Below are positions 12,978 through 20,283 of a DNA stretch of 46,551 nucleotides, one piece after another. Origin of the DNA: a virus; IMG/VR virus record IMGVR_UViG_3300048924_000575, positions 1-46,551 of that record, one strand, 5' to 3'. Position 1 is the stretch's first letter; the number at the start of each line of letters is the position of its first letter. A program made the translations under genes and the position numbers. Under the pieces are notes generated by a model that did no database searches, was not told where the DNA came from, and saw only the letters and a program-made list of their open reading frames with translations.

Positions 12978-13199
12978 ATGGACTGGAAAAACCTCATCTC
13001 TGATCTGCAAGCCATCGGCTGGACGCAAGTCCGAATCGCGAAAGCCATGGGAGACAAGCCTCAATCTTGGGTAGCTGACATTTGCAAGGGCCGATACCGA
13101 GACTTGAAGTGGTCGGACGGCGAGCGTCTCATCAAGTTGCACCGCCGCGAGACTCGTCGATCCGTTGCGAAGCGCGTAGAGGAAGCGAGGGCGGTATGA
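12978..13199 (+). CDS. cro: Cro-like repressor
   Basis: A 73-residue basic protein with a helix-turn-helix (WTQVRIAKAMGDKPQSWVAD at about 15-34). It is divergent from cI with shared operators between them, the expected place of Cro, which represses cI and lowers early transcription in the lytic cycle. ATG 12978 is chosen over an upstream in-frame GTG that lies inside the operators. Confidence 0.8.
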   Translation: MDWKNLISDLQAIGWTQVRIAKAMGDKPQSWVADICKGRYRDLKWSDGERLIKLHRRETRRSVAKRVEEARAV

Positions 13200-13201
13200 C
13201 T

Positions 13202-13366
13202 TCAATGAACCGTCGCCGATTCGCGGCCCTCACTTGCCCACGCCATTCGATCGCGCTCGGCGCACAGCTCCTTAAAGATTTCCAGAACCGCCGTTTCGGT
13301 GGGGTCGATGAACGTGCGCTTGGCCACTTCGGCCGCGCTTTTCAAAAGCTGCTCGGTCTCGGTCAT
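13202..13366 (-). CDS. Small hypothetical protein, opposite strand to the pR operon
   Basis: A 54-residue protein, MTETEQLLKSAAEVAKRT onward, helical and charged. Its ATG overlaps the stop of the upstream small gene (ATGA at 13363-13366), and it ends 2 bp from the cro stop in a convergent arrangement. It opposes pR transcription, so it would be expressed only when pR is off or from a strong promoter of its own. No family recognised. Confidence 0.5.
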   Translation of the reverse strand: MTETEQLLKSAAEVAKRTFIDPTETAVLEIFKELCAERDRMAWASEGRESATVH

Positions 13367-13521
13367 TTCTTTTCGGCGTCGTCGACGGGAATTGCTACGT
13401 CCTGCGGTTCCGCGGTCTCGGTTGCGGCCGCTTGCTCGGACGGCTGAGAGAGAAGGGTGGCGTCGATGCGCGCGAACAGATGCGCTCGGGTCACACGTTT
13501 GGATTCGTTGTTGTTTTCCAT
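13363..13521 (-). CDS. Small acidic hypothetical protein, opposite strand to the pR operon
   Basis: A 52-residue protein (MENNNESKRVTRAHLFARID start) with an Ala/Glu/Pro-rich acidic C-terminus. It is coupled to the next small gene by a 4-bp overlap. It starts 64 bp from the divergent CII-like gene, so promoters for both directions must lie in 13522-13584, where a TATAAA-like box occurs on the minus strand. Function unknown. Confidence 0.45.
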   Translation of the reverse strand: MENNNESKRVTRAHLFARIDATLLSQPSEQAAATETAEPQDVAIPVDDAEKK

Positions 13522-13584
13522 GTGCCGAACTTTATAGGCGGCGCAGAAATACCGAAACGTTGAAATTTTGAAGGAATCAGCCCT

Positions 13585-14106
13585 ATGACCGCTCACTACA
13601 CAAATACCCAGTGGCGCGACACGCTCTACAACACAGTGCGCAAGGCTGATGGTGGCGTATCGGCAGCCGCGACGTTCCTCACCGAGCGACGTGACACTTC
13701 CATTCATCCTGAATCTCTGCGCCGCAAACTGAAGGGCGACGAGCAACTGGACATTGACGTTGCGGTCCTGCTGACCGAGTGGCTGGAAAGAGACGTCACC
13801 ACGTCCGGCAAGTCCCGCGATTGGTTGCTGTCGCTTTGCGCGCAGGAAGGGCTGTTCGTTGATTTCGTTCCGCCGCCGCCGGTCAGCGGTCATCCGGACG
13901 AACTGGCGGCTCTCCAAGAAAAGCTGATGGAAGTCATGGCGAAGGTCGGCAAGATCGCCGCGGAGCTCCGTGATGCTATCGCTGATGGTGTCTTGTGCCA
14001 GAACGACGCCGACATGCTCGTACCGCTGTTCCGCGCAGGCCGCGTGATCTTGCATCGGATGGAGCGCAATGTACTGCGCGCGGTGTCGAAGGGAAGGGCG
14101 CAGTGA
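13585..14106 (+). CDS. CII-type phage regulatory protein (YmfL/CP76-like)
   Basis: A 173-residue protein. The N-terminal region (TLYNTVRKADGGVSAAATFL, HPESLRRKLKG) matches the phage regulatory CII family (Phage_CP76/YmfL), which binds DNA to set lysis-lysogeny timing. The second half is helical (ELAALQEKLMEVMAKVGKIA), probably for oligomerisation. AAGGA lies in the leader. First gene of the rightward operon after cro; the precise target is unknown. Confidence 0.75.
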   Translation: MTAHYTNTQWRDTLYNTVRKADGGVSAAATFLTERRDTSIHPESLRRKLKGDEQLDIDVAVLLTEWLERDVTTSGKSRDWLLSLCAQEGLFVDFVPPPPVSGHPDELAALQEKLMEVMAKVGKIAAELRDAIADGVLCQNDADMLVPLFRAGRVILHRMERNVLRAVSKGRAQ

Positions 14107-14516
14107 TGGACAAGCAAGTGTTCGTCCTGTCGCACCCGTTGGCACGGCGCAACGCTGCTTACGCTTGTTCCAACGCGCCAGAAGGCTACCGAGTGGAGAT
14201 CAAGCCTCGCACTCGCACGCTGGCGCAGAACGACATGATGTGGGCGATCCTGACCGACATCAGCCGCCAAGTTGAATTCATCGTCAATGGCGCGCTCGTG
14301 AAGGTCGCGCCGGAAGAAGTCAAAGACATCCTGACCGCCGGCCTGCGCCGTGAAACGCGCATGGCAATGGGCATTGACGGCGGCATGGTCCTGCTCGGCC
14401 AACGCACCAGCAAGATGAACGTGCGCCAGATGACCGAACTGATTGAACTGGCCTACGCCTTTGGCAATGAGAAGGGCGTTGAGTGGTCCCGTACCAGCCT
14501 TGGGAGAGAGGCGTGA
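14106..14516 (+). CDS. ninB: NinB / Orf-family recombination protein
   Basis: A 136-residue protein with the NinB pattern: RTRTLAQNDMMWAILTDIS, then EEVKDILTAGLRRETRMA, then TSKMNVRQMTELIELAYAFG. Lambda Orf (NinB) binds SSB and single-stranded DNA and assists recombination in place of RecFOR. Start 14106 overlaps the upstream stop (ATGA). Its place ahead of the replication genes is typical for betaproteobacterial lambdoids. Confidence 0.9.
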   Translation: MDKQVFVLSHPLARRNAAYACSNAPEGYRVEIKPRTRTLAQNDMMWAILTDISRQVEFIVNGALVKVAPEEVKDILTAGLRRETRMAMGIDGGMVLLGQRTSKMNVRQMTELIELAYAFGNEKGVEWSRTSLGREA

Positions 14517-15037
14517 TGCGCAGCTCCACCCTTCAGCGCAAAACGCCCATGAAGCGCGCCAAGGCCGTCCGCGGCGAGGGCCTGGGCCGCAAGGTCGAGA
14601 TCGTCATGGGCTTCTACCGCCCGCCAGGTCACAAGCTGCCGACGTTGCTCCGCAGTGAGCAGCACCGCTGCAACGTGGCGGCATTGGACTGCGCATGCTG
14701 TGGGCGCCAAGGGCCGAGCCAAGCCGCACACGCGAACATTACCAAGGGCATGGCGCTGAAGGCATGCGACAGCCTCACCTTTCCGTTGTGCCCAGAATGC
14801 CACCGTGACCTTGACCAGGGCGGAAAGCTGCTCAGGGACGCACGGCGTCATCGCGAGTGGGTGTGGGTCGATTGGGCGCGCGCCGAACTGATGGCGCTGG
14901 GCAAATGGACTCCGGAAATCGAATTGCACTATCGCAAGGCCATCGAGCCGCTACGCGCTCTTGGCAATCCGGACGACGCAAAAGAAAAGGCCGCTGTGAA
15001 GAGCGGCCCGGGTACTGCACTGATGGAGAAATTTTAA
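14516..15037 (+). CDS. HNH-like zinc-binding protein (DUF968-type)
   Basis: A 173-residue basic protein. A central CACCGRQGPSQAAHANITKG segment followed by CPECHRDLDQGG gives CxxC, His-Asn and CxxCH elements of an HNH/zinc fold as in DUF968-type phage proteins. The N-terminus is very basic. It may nick or bind branched DNA during recombination; this is by analogy to NinG/DUF968 proteins. Start 14516 overlaps the ninB stop; a longer in-frame start at 14483 lies inside ninB and is rejected. Confidence 0.7.
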   Translation: MRSSTLQRKTPMKRAKAVRGEGLGRKVEIVMGFYRPPGHKLPTLLRSEQHRCNVAALDCACCGRQGPSQAAHANITKGMALKACDSLTFPLCPECHRDLDQGGKLLRDARRHREWVWVDWARAELMALGKWTPEIELHYRKAIEPLRALGNPDDAKEKAAVKSGPGTALMEKF

Positions 15038-15867
15038 TGGCAAGAGCACGCAACATCAAGCCCGGATTCTTCACGAATGAAGATCTGGTTGAACTGGACT
15101 TCGGCACGCGAATTTTGTTCGCTGGGCTGTGGACGCTGGCCGATCGCGAAGGGCGCCTTGAAGATCGTCCGAAGAAGATCAAGATCGGAGTTTTTCCGGC
15201 TGACAACGTTGATATCGAGGTGATGCTCCAGGAGCTTCACCGTTATAACTTCATCAAGCGCTATGAGGCTAACGGTGAGAAGTACATCCAGATCGTCAGC
15301 TGGCACAAGCACCAAAGCCCGCACCACACTGAGAAGGCGTCTGTTATTCCGGCTGAGGACGGTGCGTTAACCGTTAAAGAACGGAAGGGCGACGGAGAGC
15401 CACGAAACGAAGACGGTGGAAATCCCCCTGATTCTCTGATTCCTGATTCACTGATTCCAAAAGACCCCCCTAACCCCCCTTCGCAGGGGGGTGAAGAGCC
15501 CGACGCGCCTTCGGCTGACAAACCGAAGCGTGAACGCAAGTCCGCTATCGCCCTGAAGACCTTTTTGGAAAATTGCAAGGAGCGTGGGGAGAAGGCGATC
15601 AGCGAGCACAAGCCGCTGCTGACCTACGTTGAAGACACCGGACTGCCGATGGAGTTCGTCAACCTAGCGTGGATGGAGTTCAAGCGGCGGCACCTACCCG
15701 AAGGTCCGGATGAGCGTCGGTTGCAGGCTGACTGGCGCAAGCACTTCGTGAACTGCGTTACGAAGGGCTGGTACAAGCTCTGGTACGCGAGTGCCGACGG
15801 CGGCTACATGCTGACGACGGTGGGAATCCAGGCCCAGCGCCTGCACGACAAGCGGGAGGCAGCATGA
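15037..15867 (+). CDS. Replication initiation protein (O/DnaT-like, HTH)
   Basis: A 276-residue protein. The N-terminal domain (RNIKPGFFTNEDLVELD, LFAGLWTLADREGRLED) is the winged-helix domain of phage replisome organisers. A Pro/Ser/Asp-rich linker with PDSLIPDSLIP repeats follows at about 131-160, then a C-terminal domain (ERKSAIALKTFLENC onward) likely to contact DnaB. The linker DNA contains repeated CTGATTC units, so the origin probably lies inside the gene as in lambda O. It overlaps its neighbours (TAATG, ATGA). Confidence 0.85.
   Translation: MARARNIKPGFFTNEDLVELDFGTRILFAGLWTLADREGRLEDRPKKIKIGVFPADNVDIEVMLQELHRYNFIKRYEANGEKYIQIVSWHKHQSPHHTEKASVIPAEDGALTVKERKGDGEPRNEDGGNPPDSLIPDSLIPKDPPNPPSQGGEEPDAPSADKPKRERKSAIALKTFLENCKERGEKAISEHKPLLTYVEDTGLPMEFVNLAWMEFKRRHLPEGPDERRLQADWRKHFVNCVTKGWYKLWYASADGGYMLTTVGIQAQRLHDKREAA
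15428..15492. repeat. Candidate replication origin: CTGATTC iterons and a hairpin
   Basis: Four copies of CTGATTC start at 15428, 15436, 15443 and 15451 (steps of 8, 7 and 8). They are followed by a perfect 8-bp hairpin, ACCCCCCT/AGGGGGGT, with loop TCGC (15473-15492). They lie inside the initiator gene, the arrangement of lambdoid origins. The repeats also encode a simple peptide repeat, so they may partly reflect coding slippage. Confidence 0.5.
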
Positions 15868-17258
15868 GCGCCGAAGCCTTGCGTGTACCTCCGCATTCCG
15901 TCGAAGCAGAGCAGGGCGTCCTTGGCGGTCTGTTGCAGGACAACCGGGCCTGGGATCGCCTCGGTGATCTCCTGAACGCGGATGACTTCTACCGCCACGA
16001 TCATCGGCTGATCTTCGAGGCCACCGTGCGCCTGCTGAACAGCAGCAAGCCCGCTGACGTCTTGACCGTTCACGATGCGCTGCAGGTCCAGGGGCGAGCG
16101 GAAGCGGCCGGCGGCTTGGCTTATCTGAACGCGATCGCCAGCAACGTGCCCAGCAGCGCCAATGTGCGCAGCTATGGCGAGATCGTCCGCGCCCATCGGG
16201 TCCGCCGCGACGTGCTGATGCTGGGCCATGATATTGCGGAACTGGCTGCTAACGAGGCGGGCGACCATTCCATGCTGGTCGAGCAGGCGACCGGCCTTGC
16301 CATGGCGTTGGCGGACACGCGCCAGGCTGGGCGAGAGCCGGTCGAGGTGGGCTTCCTGCTGCGCGAGGTTATCGAGTCCCTTGAGGCCCGGGGAGAGTGT
16401 GCCGGCGGCATTTCTGGACTGGCCAGCGGCTTCACGGATCTGGACCAGAAAACCAGCGGCTTCCAGGATGGCGACCTAATCATCGTCGCCGGTCGCCCCT
16501 CCATGGGCAAGACCACGCTTGCGATCAACTTCGCGGAGAACGTCACCGAGGAAGAAGGTGTGGCGCTGGTGATCAGCCTTGAAATGGCGGCCGCGCAGCT
16601 GGTGGAGCGGACGATTGCACGTTACGGGGCGATCGACACCCAGCGTTTGCGCACGGGCCGCCTGGAGAACAACGACTGGCCGCGGCTGACCCATGCCATC
16701 CAGAAGCTGGAAAGCCAGCGCCTGATCATTGCGGACGATCCGGGGCTGGCCAACGTCGCCCGAGTCCGGCTCGCCGCCCGAAAGGTCAAGCAGCGCCAGG
16801 GGCGCCTGGATCTGATCGTCATCGACTATCTGCAACTTATGCAGGGCGAGGGCAACAGCCGGAACGAAGACCTTGGCGGCATCACGCGAGCGCTGAAGCT
16901 GATGGCGCGGGAGCTCGGATGCCCCGTGATCCTGCTGTCCCAACTGTCCCGCAAGGTCGAAGAGCGTCCGAATAAGCGGCCCCTGATGAGCGACCTGCGC
17001 GAATCCGGCGCCATCGAACAGGACGCCGACGTGATCCTGATGGTCTACCGGGACGACTACTACCACGAAGACAGCCCTATGAAGGGGATCGCCGAGATCC
17101 TGATCCGCAAGCAGCGCATGGGGCCGTTGGGCGAAGTCTTCCTGACGTTCCAAGGCCAGCACTCGCGCTTCCTAGATGCAGATAAGCAAACCGTGACCGA
17201 AGCGCGCAATGCCGTGCAGTTCAAACCTAAGACCAAATACACGTCTCTGAGGGACTGA
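15864..17258 (+). CDS. dnaB: Replicative DNA helicase DnaB
   Basis: A 464-residue hexameric helicase. The N-terminal DnaB domain (PPHSVEAEQGVLGGLL) is followed by a linker and the RecA-like motor: Walker A GRPSMGKTT at about 211-219, Walker B IDYLQLM and the LSQLSRKVEERPNKRP arginine-rich loop, then SGAIEQDADVI. It unwinds the fork at the phage origin and would be loaded by the protein encoded just upstream. Full family length, no sign of damage; no intein. Confidence 0.95.
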   Translation: MSAEALRVPPHSVEAEQGVLGGLLQDNRAWDRLGDLLNADDFYRHDHRLIFEATVRLLNSSKPADVLTVHDALQVQGRAEAAGGLAYLNAIASNVPSSANVRSYGEIVRAHRVRRDVLMLGHDIAELAANEAGDHSMLVEQATGLAMALADTRQAGREPVEVGFLLREVIESLEARGECAGGISGLASGFTDLDQKTSGFQDGDLIIVAGRPSMGKTTLAINFAENVTEEEGVALVISLEMAAAQLVERTIARYGAIDTQRLRTGRLENNDWPRLTHAIQKLESQRLIIADDPGLANVARVRLAARKVKQRQGRLDLIVIDYLQLMQGEGNSRNEDLGGITRALKLMARELGCPVILLSQLSRKVEERPNKRPLMSDLRESGAIEQDADVILMVYRDDYYHEDSPMKGIAEILIRKQRMGPLGEVFLTFQGQHSRFLDADKQTVTEARNAVQFKPKTKYTSLRD

Positions 17259-17259
17259 T

Positions 17260-17661
17260 ATGACCACCAAAAACACGAATCCGATGATTACTGCGAATCG
17301 CAGAGGCAACAAGCGGGTTGTGCTCGCGGCCTTGGAGAATCAGGACTTGCAGACGATTGCCGAGATATCGGCGACTACGGGCCTGACCAAGGCCAGCGTT
17401 CGAGACGCGCTGGTTCTCCTTATGGAAGATGAAGCGGTTCATCGCCGCCCCGAGGTGAGGCAATTCGCTACCTACGAATCACACGTCTACGCGGTTGGCG
17501 CGGGTGAAGCCAAGGAAGAGCCGGAAATGCCCGTCATCAACGACCGGGATCGTAAGAAGGCGCTTGAGCACGTGGCCTTCACGATTGGCTTGGTTCGTAG
17601 CGGCTACGTGCCCGGCATGTTCGATCCGTTCCGTGTCCTTCGCGCACAGGTGGGCGTATGA
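17260..17661 (+). CDS. Winged-helix DNA-binding protein
   Basis: A 133-residue protein. Residues 15-60 (NKRVVLAALENQDLQTIAEI, then TGLTKASVRDALVLLMEDE) form a winged helix-turn-helix similar to DNA-binding regulators. The C-terminal part has no known motif. It begins 1 bp after dnaB and overlaps the next gene by 4 bp. A role in regulating late or replication genes is possible. Confidence 0.6.
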   Translation: MTTKNTNPMITANRRGNKRVVLAALENQDLQTIAEISATTGLTKASVRDALVLLMEDEAVHRRPEVRQFATYESHVYAVGAGEAKEEPEMPVINDRDRKKALEHVAFTIGLVRSGYVPGMFDPFRVLRAQVGV

Positions 17662-17909
17662 GCCAAATCGCGTTGGTTCTGGGCGCCATTGTGATGGCGT
17701 CCGGCGGTTTCGTCCTGGCGTTGGTCATTCTGGCGCTTGTCTCCATGGCAACAGGAGTATTGGGCGCAAAAGTCTCCCGGCGGCTAGGACGAGTCTATGA
17801 CCTCTACGTGGTCGAGTACTGGATCCGTGTTGCCACTGAGAACGGCCGCAAGATCCCGACGCGCAAAGATGTTGAGGCGCGCTTACGGGAACAGGAGAAG
17901 GAAGCATGA
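17658..17909 (+). CDS. Small membrane protein
   Basis: An 83-residue protein with one long hydrophobic region at about 4-38 (two possible spans, or one long span with a kink) and a basic cytoplasmic tail carrying a VEARLREQEKEA helix. Coupled to both neighbours by 4-bp overlaps. Function unknown. Confidence 0.6.
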   Translation: MSQIALVLGAIVMASGGFVLALVILALVSMATGVLGAKVSRRLGRVYDLYVVEYWIRVATENGRKIPTRKDVEARLREQEKEA

Positions 17910-18247
17910 ATCGATCCTACGCGCTGGGCCGCCTCAAGACTGGCCAACTCAACAAGACCGAGCAAGCCTATGCCGACTATTTGGGCCAGCTCCAGGCCGT
18001 CGGCGGCATCCTCTGGCACAAGTTCGAGGGGATGAAATTCCGCCTGGCTGACAACACGTTCTACACGCCCGACTTCGCGGTGATGGCACCAGACGGCCAG
18101 ATCCAGCTTCACGAGGTGAAGGGCTTCTGGCAAGACGACGCGCGCGCCAAGATCAAGATAGCCGCAGACATGTACCCGTTCAAGTTCGTCGCCGTGAAGG
18201 CCCGCGCCAAGAAAGACGGCGGCGGCTGGCAAGTGGAGGAATTCTGA
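17906..18247 (+). CDS. DUF1064 nuclease (PD-(D/E)XK fold)
   Basis: A 113-residue protein of the DUF1064 family. Likely catalytic residues: E20 near the N-terminus, D56 in YTPDF and E70/K72 in HEVKG. The family has a T7-endonuclease-I-like restriction fold. In this position other phages carry RusA-type resolvases, so it may resolve recombination or replication junctions; the substrate is inferred. Confidence 0.8.
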   Translation: MNRSYALGRLKTGQLNKTEQAYADYLGQLQAVGGILWHKFEGMKFRLADNTFYTPDFAVMAPDGQIQLHEVKGFWQDDARAKIKIAADMYPFKFVAVKARAKKDGGGWQVEEF

Positions 18248-18450
18248 TGGAAGACCTACGCAAATGGGAGTTCCGCGACCCGTTGCAGGTGGTGATGAGC
18301 CGTCAGCAGGCCGCCCTGAAGCAATCGTGCGAGGGCTGCGCGCATGCAAAGACAATCGAAACGCCCTTCATCGGCGACACGATTACGCGCTGCTTGAAAG
18401 GCAAACCCTACGGGAAGAAGTGTAGCCGGTACGAGGTGGCCAATGGATAG
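18247..18450 (+). CDS. Small Cys-rich hypothetical protein
   Basis: A 67-residue protein with four spaced cysteines (SCEGCAHA, TRCLKG, KKCSRY) that could bind zinc or an Fe-S cluster. This C-x2-C ... C ... C pattern is common in small phage proteins just upstream of late regulators. It starts on the last base of the DUF1064 stop and overlaps the next start by 8 bp. Confidence 0.6.
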   Translation: MEDLRKWEFRDPLQVVMSRQQAALKQSCEGCAHAKTIETPFIGDTITRCLKGKPYGKKCSRYEVANG

Positions 18451-18835
18451 CAGTCTGCCGCGGTGGGTAGAGGACGAGATCCACAACTGGGCGCGATCGC
18501 AATGGGAGGGGGAATGGCCCGGCCCTGGTCGACCAGTGCAGGACGAGCCGGCCGTATGTGCGTTCCCTCCGGAGCCCGGCCACGAAGATGACGACGAGCC
18601 GGCGCGGATCCCCGTGAACCACGACCGCGCGCGCAAGGTGAACCGACTTTATGAGGCGTTGCCGTTGGCGGAACAGCGCGTGATCCAGGCTGAGTACACG
18701 CGGCGCAATGAGTATGGCGACTTGCCGGCGCACCTTCGCCAGGACAAGGCGTGCCGCGTGATCGGAATCGCGCTGCCGTACTACAAGGTGGCGTTGGGAA
18801 GTTTCAAGCAGCAGGTTTGGAGGATGTTCGAATGA
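18443..18835 (+). CDS. Possible late-gene regulator (Q-like, sigma-4-like helices)
   Basis: A 130-residue protein. The acidic N-terminal half precedes a C-terminal half (LPLAEQRVIQAEYTRRNEYG, then ACRVIGIALPYYKVALGSFK) resembling a sigma region 4/ArpU-like helix-turn-helix, as in some phage antiterminators. It is one of the last genes before the late region, the usual place of Q. The identification rests on location and helix pattern, so it is tentative. Confidence 0.45.
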   Translation: MDSSLPRWVEDEIHNWARSQWEGEWPGPGRPVQDEPAVCAFPPEPGHEDDDEPARIPVNHDRARKVNRLYEALPLAEQRVIQAEYTRRNEYGDLPAHLRQDKACRVIGIALPYYKVALGSFKQQVWRMFE

Positions 18836-19125
18836 AGTACGCGCACGAAGTGATCGACCTGTTGGCGGCGTTCCCCGGCCGTCGGTTCAAGATGCGGCAG
18901 ATCATCAACCACGTGGCGCCTAGAGCGGACCAACGCCAGCGCGCCGTGGTGCGCACCGGCGTGTGGCGTGTGCTGGTCGCGCTGGAAGAATCTGGCCAGA
19001 TCGCTAGTACCCGCGATGAAGCAGAAAGCCGCGTCCATGTCGAATACTGGTGGGAAACCATAACATCAGCTTCTGGAAAAGCATTTCAGAAACCATCACA
19101 ATACGTGCGGGATCTTGCGCCCTGA
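18832..19125 (+). CDS. Small basic hypothetical protein, possible winged helix
   Basis: A 97-residue protein. The region HEVIDLLAAFPGRRFKMRQI and WRVLVALEESGQIASTRDE resembles a winged helix with wing, suggesting DNA binding. Start 18832 overlaps the previous stop (ATGA). Last gene of the continuous rightward early operon. Confidence 0.5.
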   Translation: MKYAHEVIDLLAAFPGRRFKMRQIINHVAPRADQRQRAVVRTGVWRVLVALEESGQIASTRDEAESRVHVEYWWETITSASGKAFQKPSQYVRDLAP

Positions 19126-19128
19126 ACA

Positions 19129-19146
19129 TTGACGGAAATCTGTCAA
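19129..19146. promoter_or_regulatory. Inverted repeat before the isolated small gene
   Basis: TTGAC (19129-19133) and GTCAA (19142-19146) separated by 8 bp. It lies in a 99-bp gap before the gene at 19225 and could be an operator or part of the late promoter. No convincing -10 is found at the right spacing. Confidence 0.3.
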
Positions 19147-19224
19147 AGTCGGGTTTGTACCTATCCTAACTTTGAAAGATGTTTGCCAATCTCCCGGTTC
19201 TGACAATCATGGACCGAGGACAGA

Positions 19225-19428
19225 ATGAGCACCAAACCGGCGGTAGCTGAAGAACGAGCCAAGCTCGAGAAAAACGCCAACTTTCAAGTTCGATCTGCGA
19301 GGGGCGTTGCCGAAATGTCGATCTTCTTTCGTGCAATGAAGGAAGAGCTTGCGGACTGCGTCCCTACTGAGAACATAAATTCGATCGCGGCGACGTTGAC
19401 TGTCGCGCATTTCTCAAAGAAAGACTAA
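19225..19428 (+). CDS. Small hypothetical protein
   Basis: A 67-residue charged protein (MSTKPAVAEERAKLEKNANF start) with a GAGGA ribosome site 5 bp upstream. It stands alone between the early operon and a strong terminator, in DNA of lower GC than its surroundings. Function unknown; it may be a separately transcribed accessory gene. Confidence 0.5.
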   Translation: MSTKPAVAEERAKLEKNANFQVRSARGVAEMSIFFRAMKEELADCVPTENINSIAATLTVAHFSKKD

Positions 19429-19617
19429 GTACCCCTCCAGATGATGAGAGCCGCCTACGGGCGGCTTTTTTATTTGCGCAGGATGGTGCGCATCGGCCGT
19501 TCCGACCGCCAGGTCATAGGCCAAACCGCGCACCGCTGCCCGGACAAGCTGGCCAGTGTCCGAAACAACACCAGCAGCGCGCCATACCGTTCCCCACATC
19601 TCCCGGGGCTTGGTCAT
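19414..19617 (-). CDS. Doubtful small leftward ORF
   Basis: A 67-codon frame starting MTKPREMWGTVWRAAGVV. The first 45 residues look protein-like, but the end is simply the translation of the opposing terminator hairpin. No good ribosome site. It could be a partner of the upstream HIRAN gene; it is kept only because the reading frame has normal composition. Confidence 0.25.
   Translation of the reverse strand: MTKPREMWGTVWRAAGVVSDTGQLVRAAVRGLAYDLAVGTADAHHPAQIKKPPVGGSHHLEGYLVFL
19449..19471 (+). terminator. Rho-independent terminator after the early/accessory genes
   Basis: A perfect 7-bp hairpin AGCCGCC/GGCGGCT with loop TACG followed by six T. It separates the rightward early transcript from the HIRAN insert and late genes, so late expression needs either antitermination or a separate promoter. 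Confidence 0.88.
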
Positions 19618-19667
19618 GGCGGTAGGGGCGCGCAATGATCGCCGGTTATCCGCTAGGCGAGAAGACC

Positions 19668-20189
19668 TTAGTCGAAAGGCCTCAGGTCGAGCCAGACCCC
19701 GAGACTCTGAACTTTCCCATCGACGATTCGGCCGCCAAATACGGTTGCAGGGCACGACGTAATCTGTCCAGTCAGCTTCTTGGCGCCCAGTCTACGGCGG
19801 AAGCTCCGCGCGTCGCTACGGGAGAGATGCCCGACCTTTGAGTCTCCTATGTATACGCCCACAGCTTTGTCGTCATGGGCGTTGTCATTCTCCGGCACGA
19901 GCGTCGCCACAAAGACAGCATCTCCGCGCGCGGCCTTGTCAGAGCCTACGAGGTCTTGGAGCGCATCTTGATAGTTGGACTCTCCAACGATCTCGAACGA
20001 AAAATTGCCTCCATCTGACCATTGGTATGTCGGGTCGCTGGCCACGGCGCTCGGGACGGTGGAGGATGGGCTACGTCGCCGAGTGGACGGCCGGCTGCGG
20101 TACCCACGCATTCCGGTGGCCGATTTTTCCCCATTGCGGACCCAGCCCCAAAGGACCGCGGCGACGACAATCGCGATGATGTATTCCAT
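19668..20189 (-). CDS. HIRAN-domain protein with N-terminal membrane anchor
   Basis: A 173-residue protein. Residues 3-16 (YIIAIVVAAVLWGW) form one membrane segment, followed by a basic Arg/Ser-rich linker. Residues of about 62-165 match a HIRAN domain (FSFEIVGESNYQ, ENDNAHDDKAVGV, SKVGHLSRSDARSF), a module that recognises DNA ends or stalled forks. Start 20189 is preferred to one at 20345. It is on the opposite strand to its neighbours, so it is probably a moron expressed independently. A defence or DNA-damage role is inferred. Confidence 0.7.
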   Translation of the reverse strand: MEYIIAIVVAAVLWGWVRNGEKSATGMRGYRSRPSTRRRSPSSTVPSAVASDPTYQWSDGGNFSFEIVGESNYQDALQDLVGSDKAARGDAVFVATLVPENDNAHDDKAVGVYIGDSKVGHLSRSDARSFRRRLGAKKLTGQITSCPATVFGGRIVDGKVQSLGVWLDLRPFD

Positions 20190-20283
20190 AGTGAGCTCAT
20201 AGTTGGGCCAAAGTGCTCGCCGATCGATTTTGCAGTGGGTCTGCGGCGATTCATAAACATATATCAAATTGTAAACAAACACC

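Noticed and set aside
13363-14145. 260-codon minus-strand frame covering the CII-like gene
   Set aside because: Only the last 52 codons (from 13521) look like a gene; the rest is antisense to the CII-like coding region.
16476-17162. Long minus-strand frame opposite dnaB
   Set aside because: It is the shadow of dnaB codon structure with no ribosome site or domain; the same applies to long frames opposite the protease and capsid genes (24712-26397, 26484-27722).
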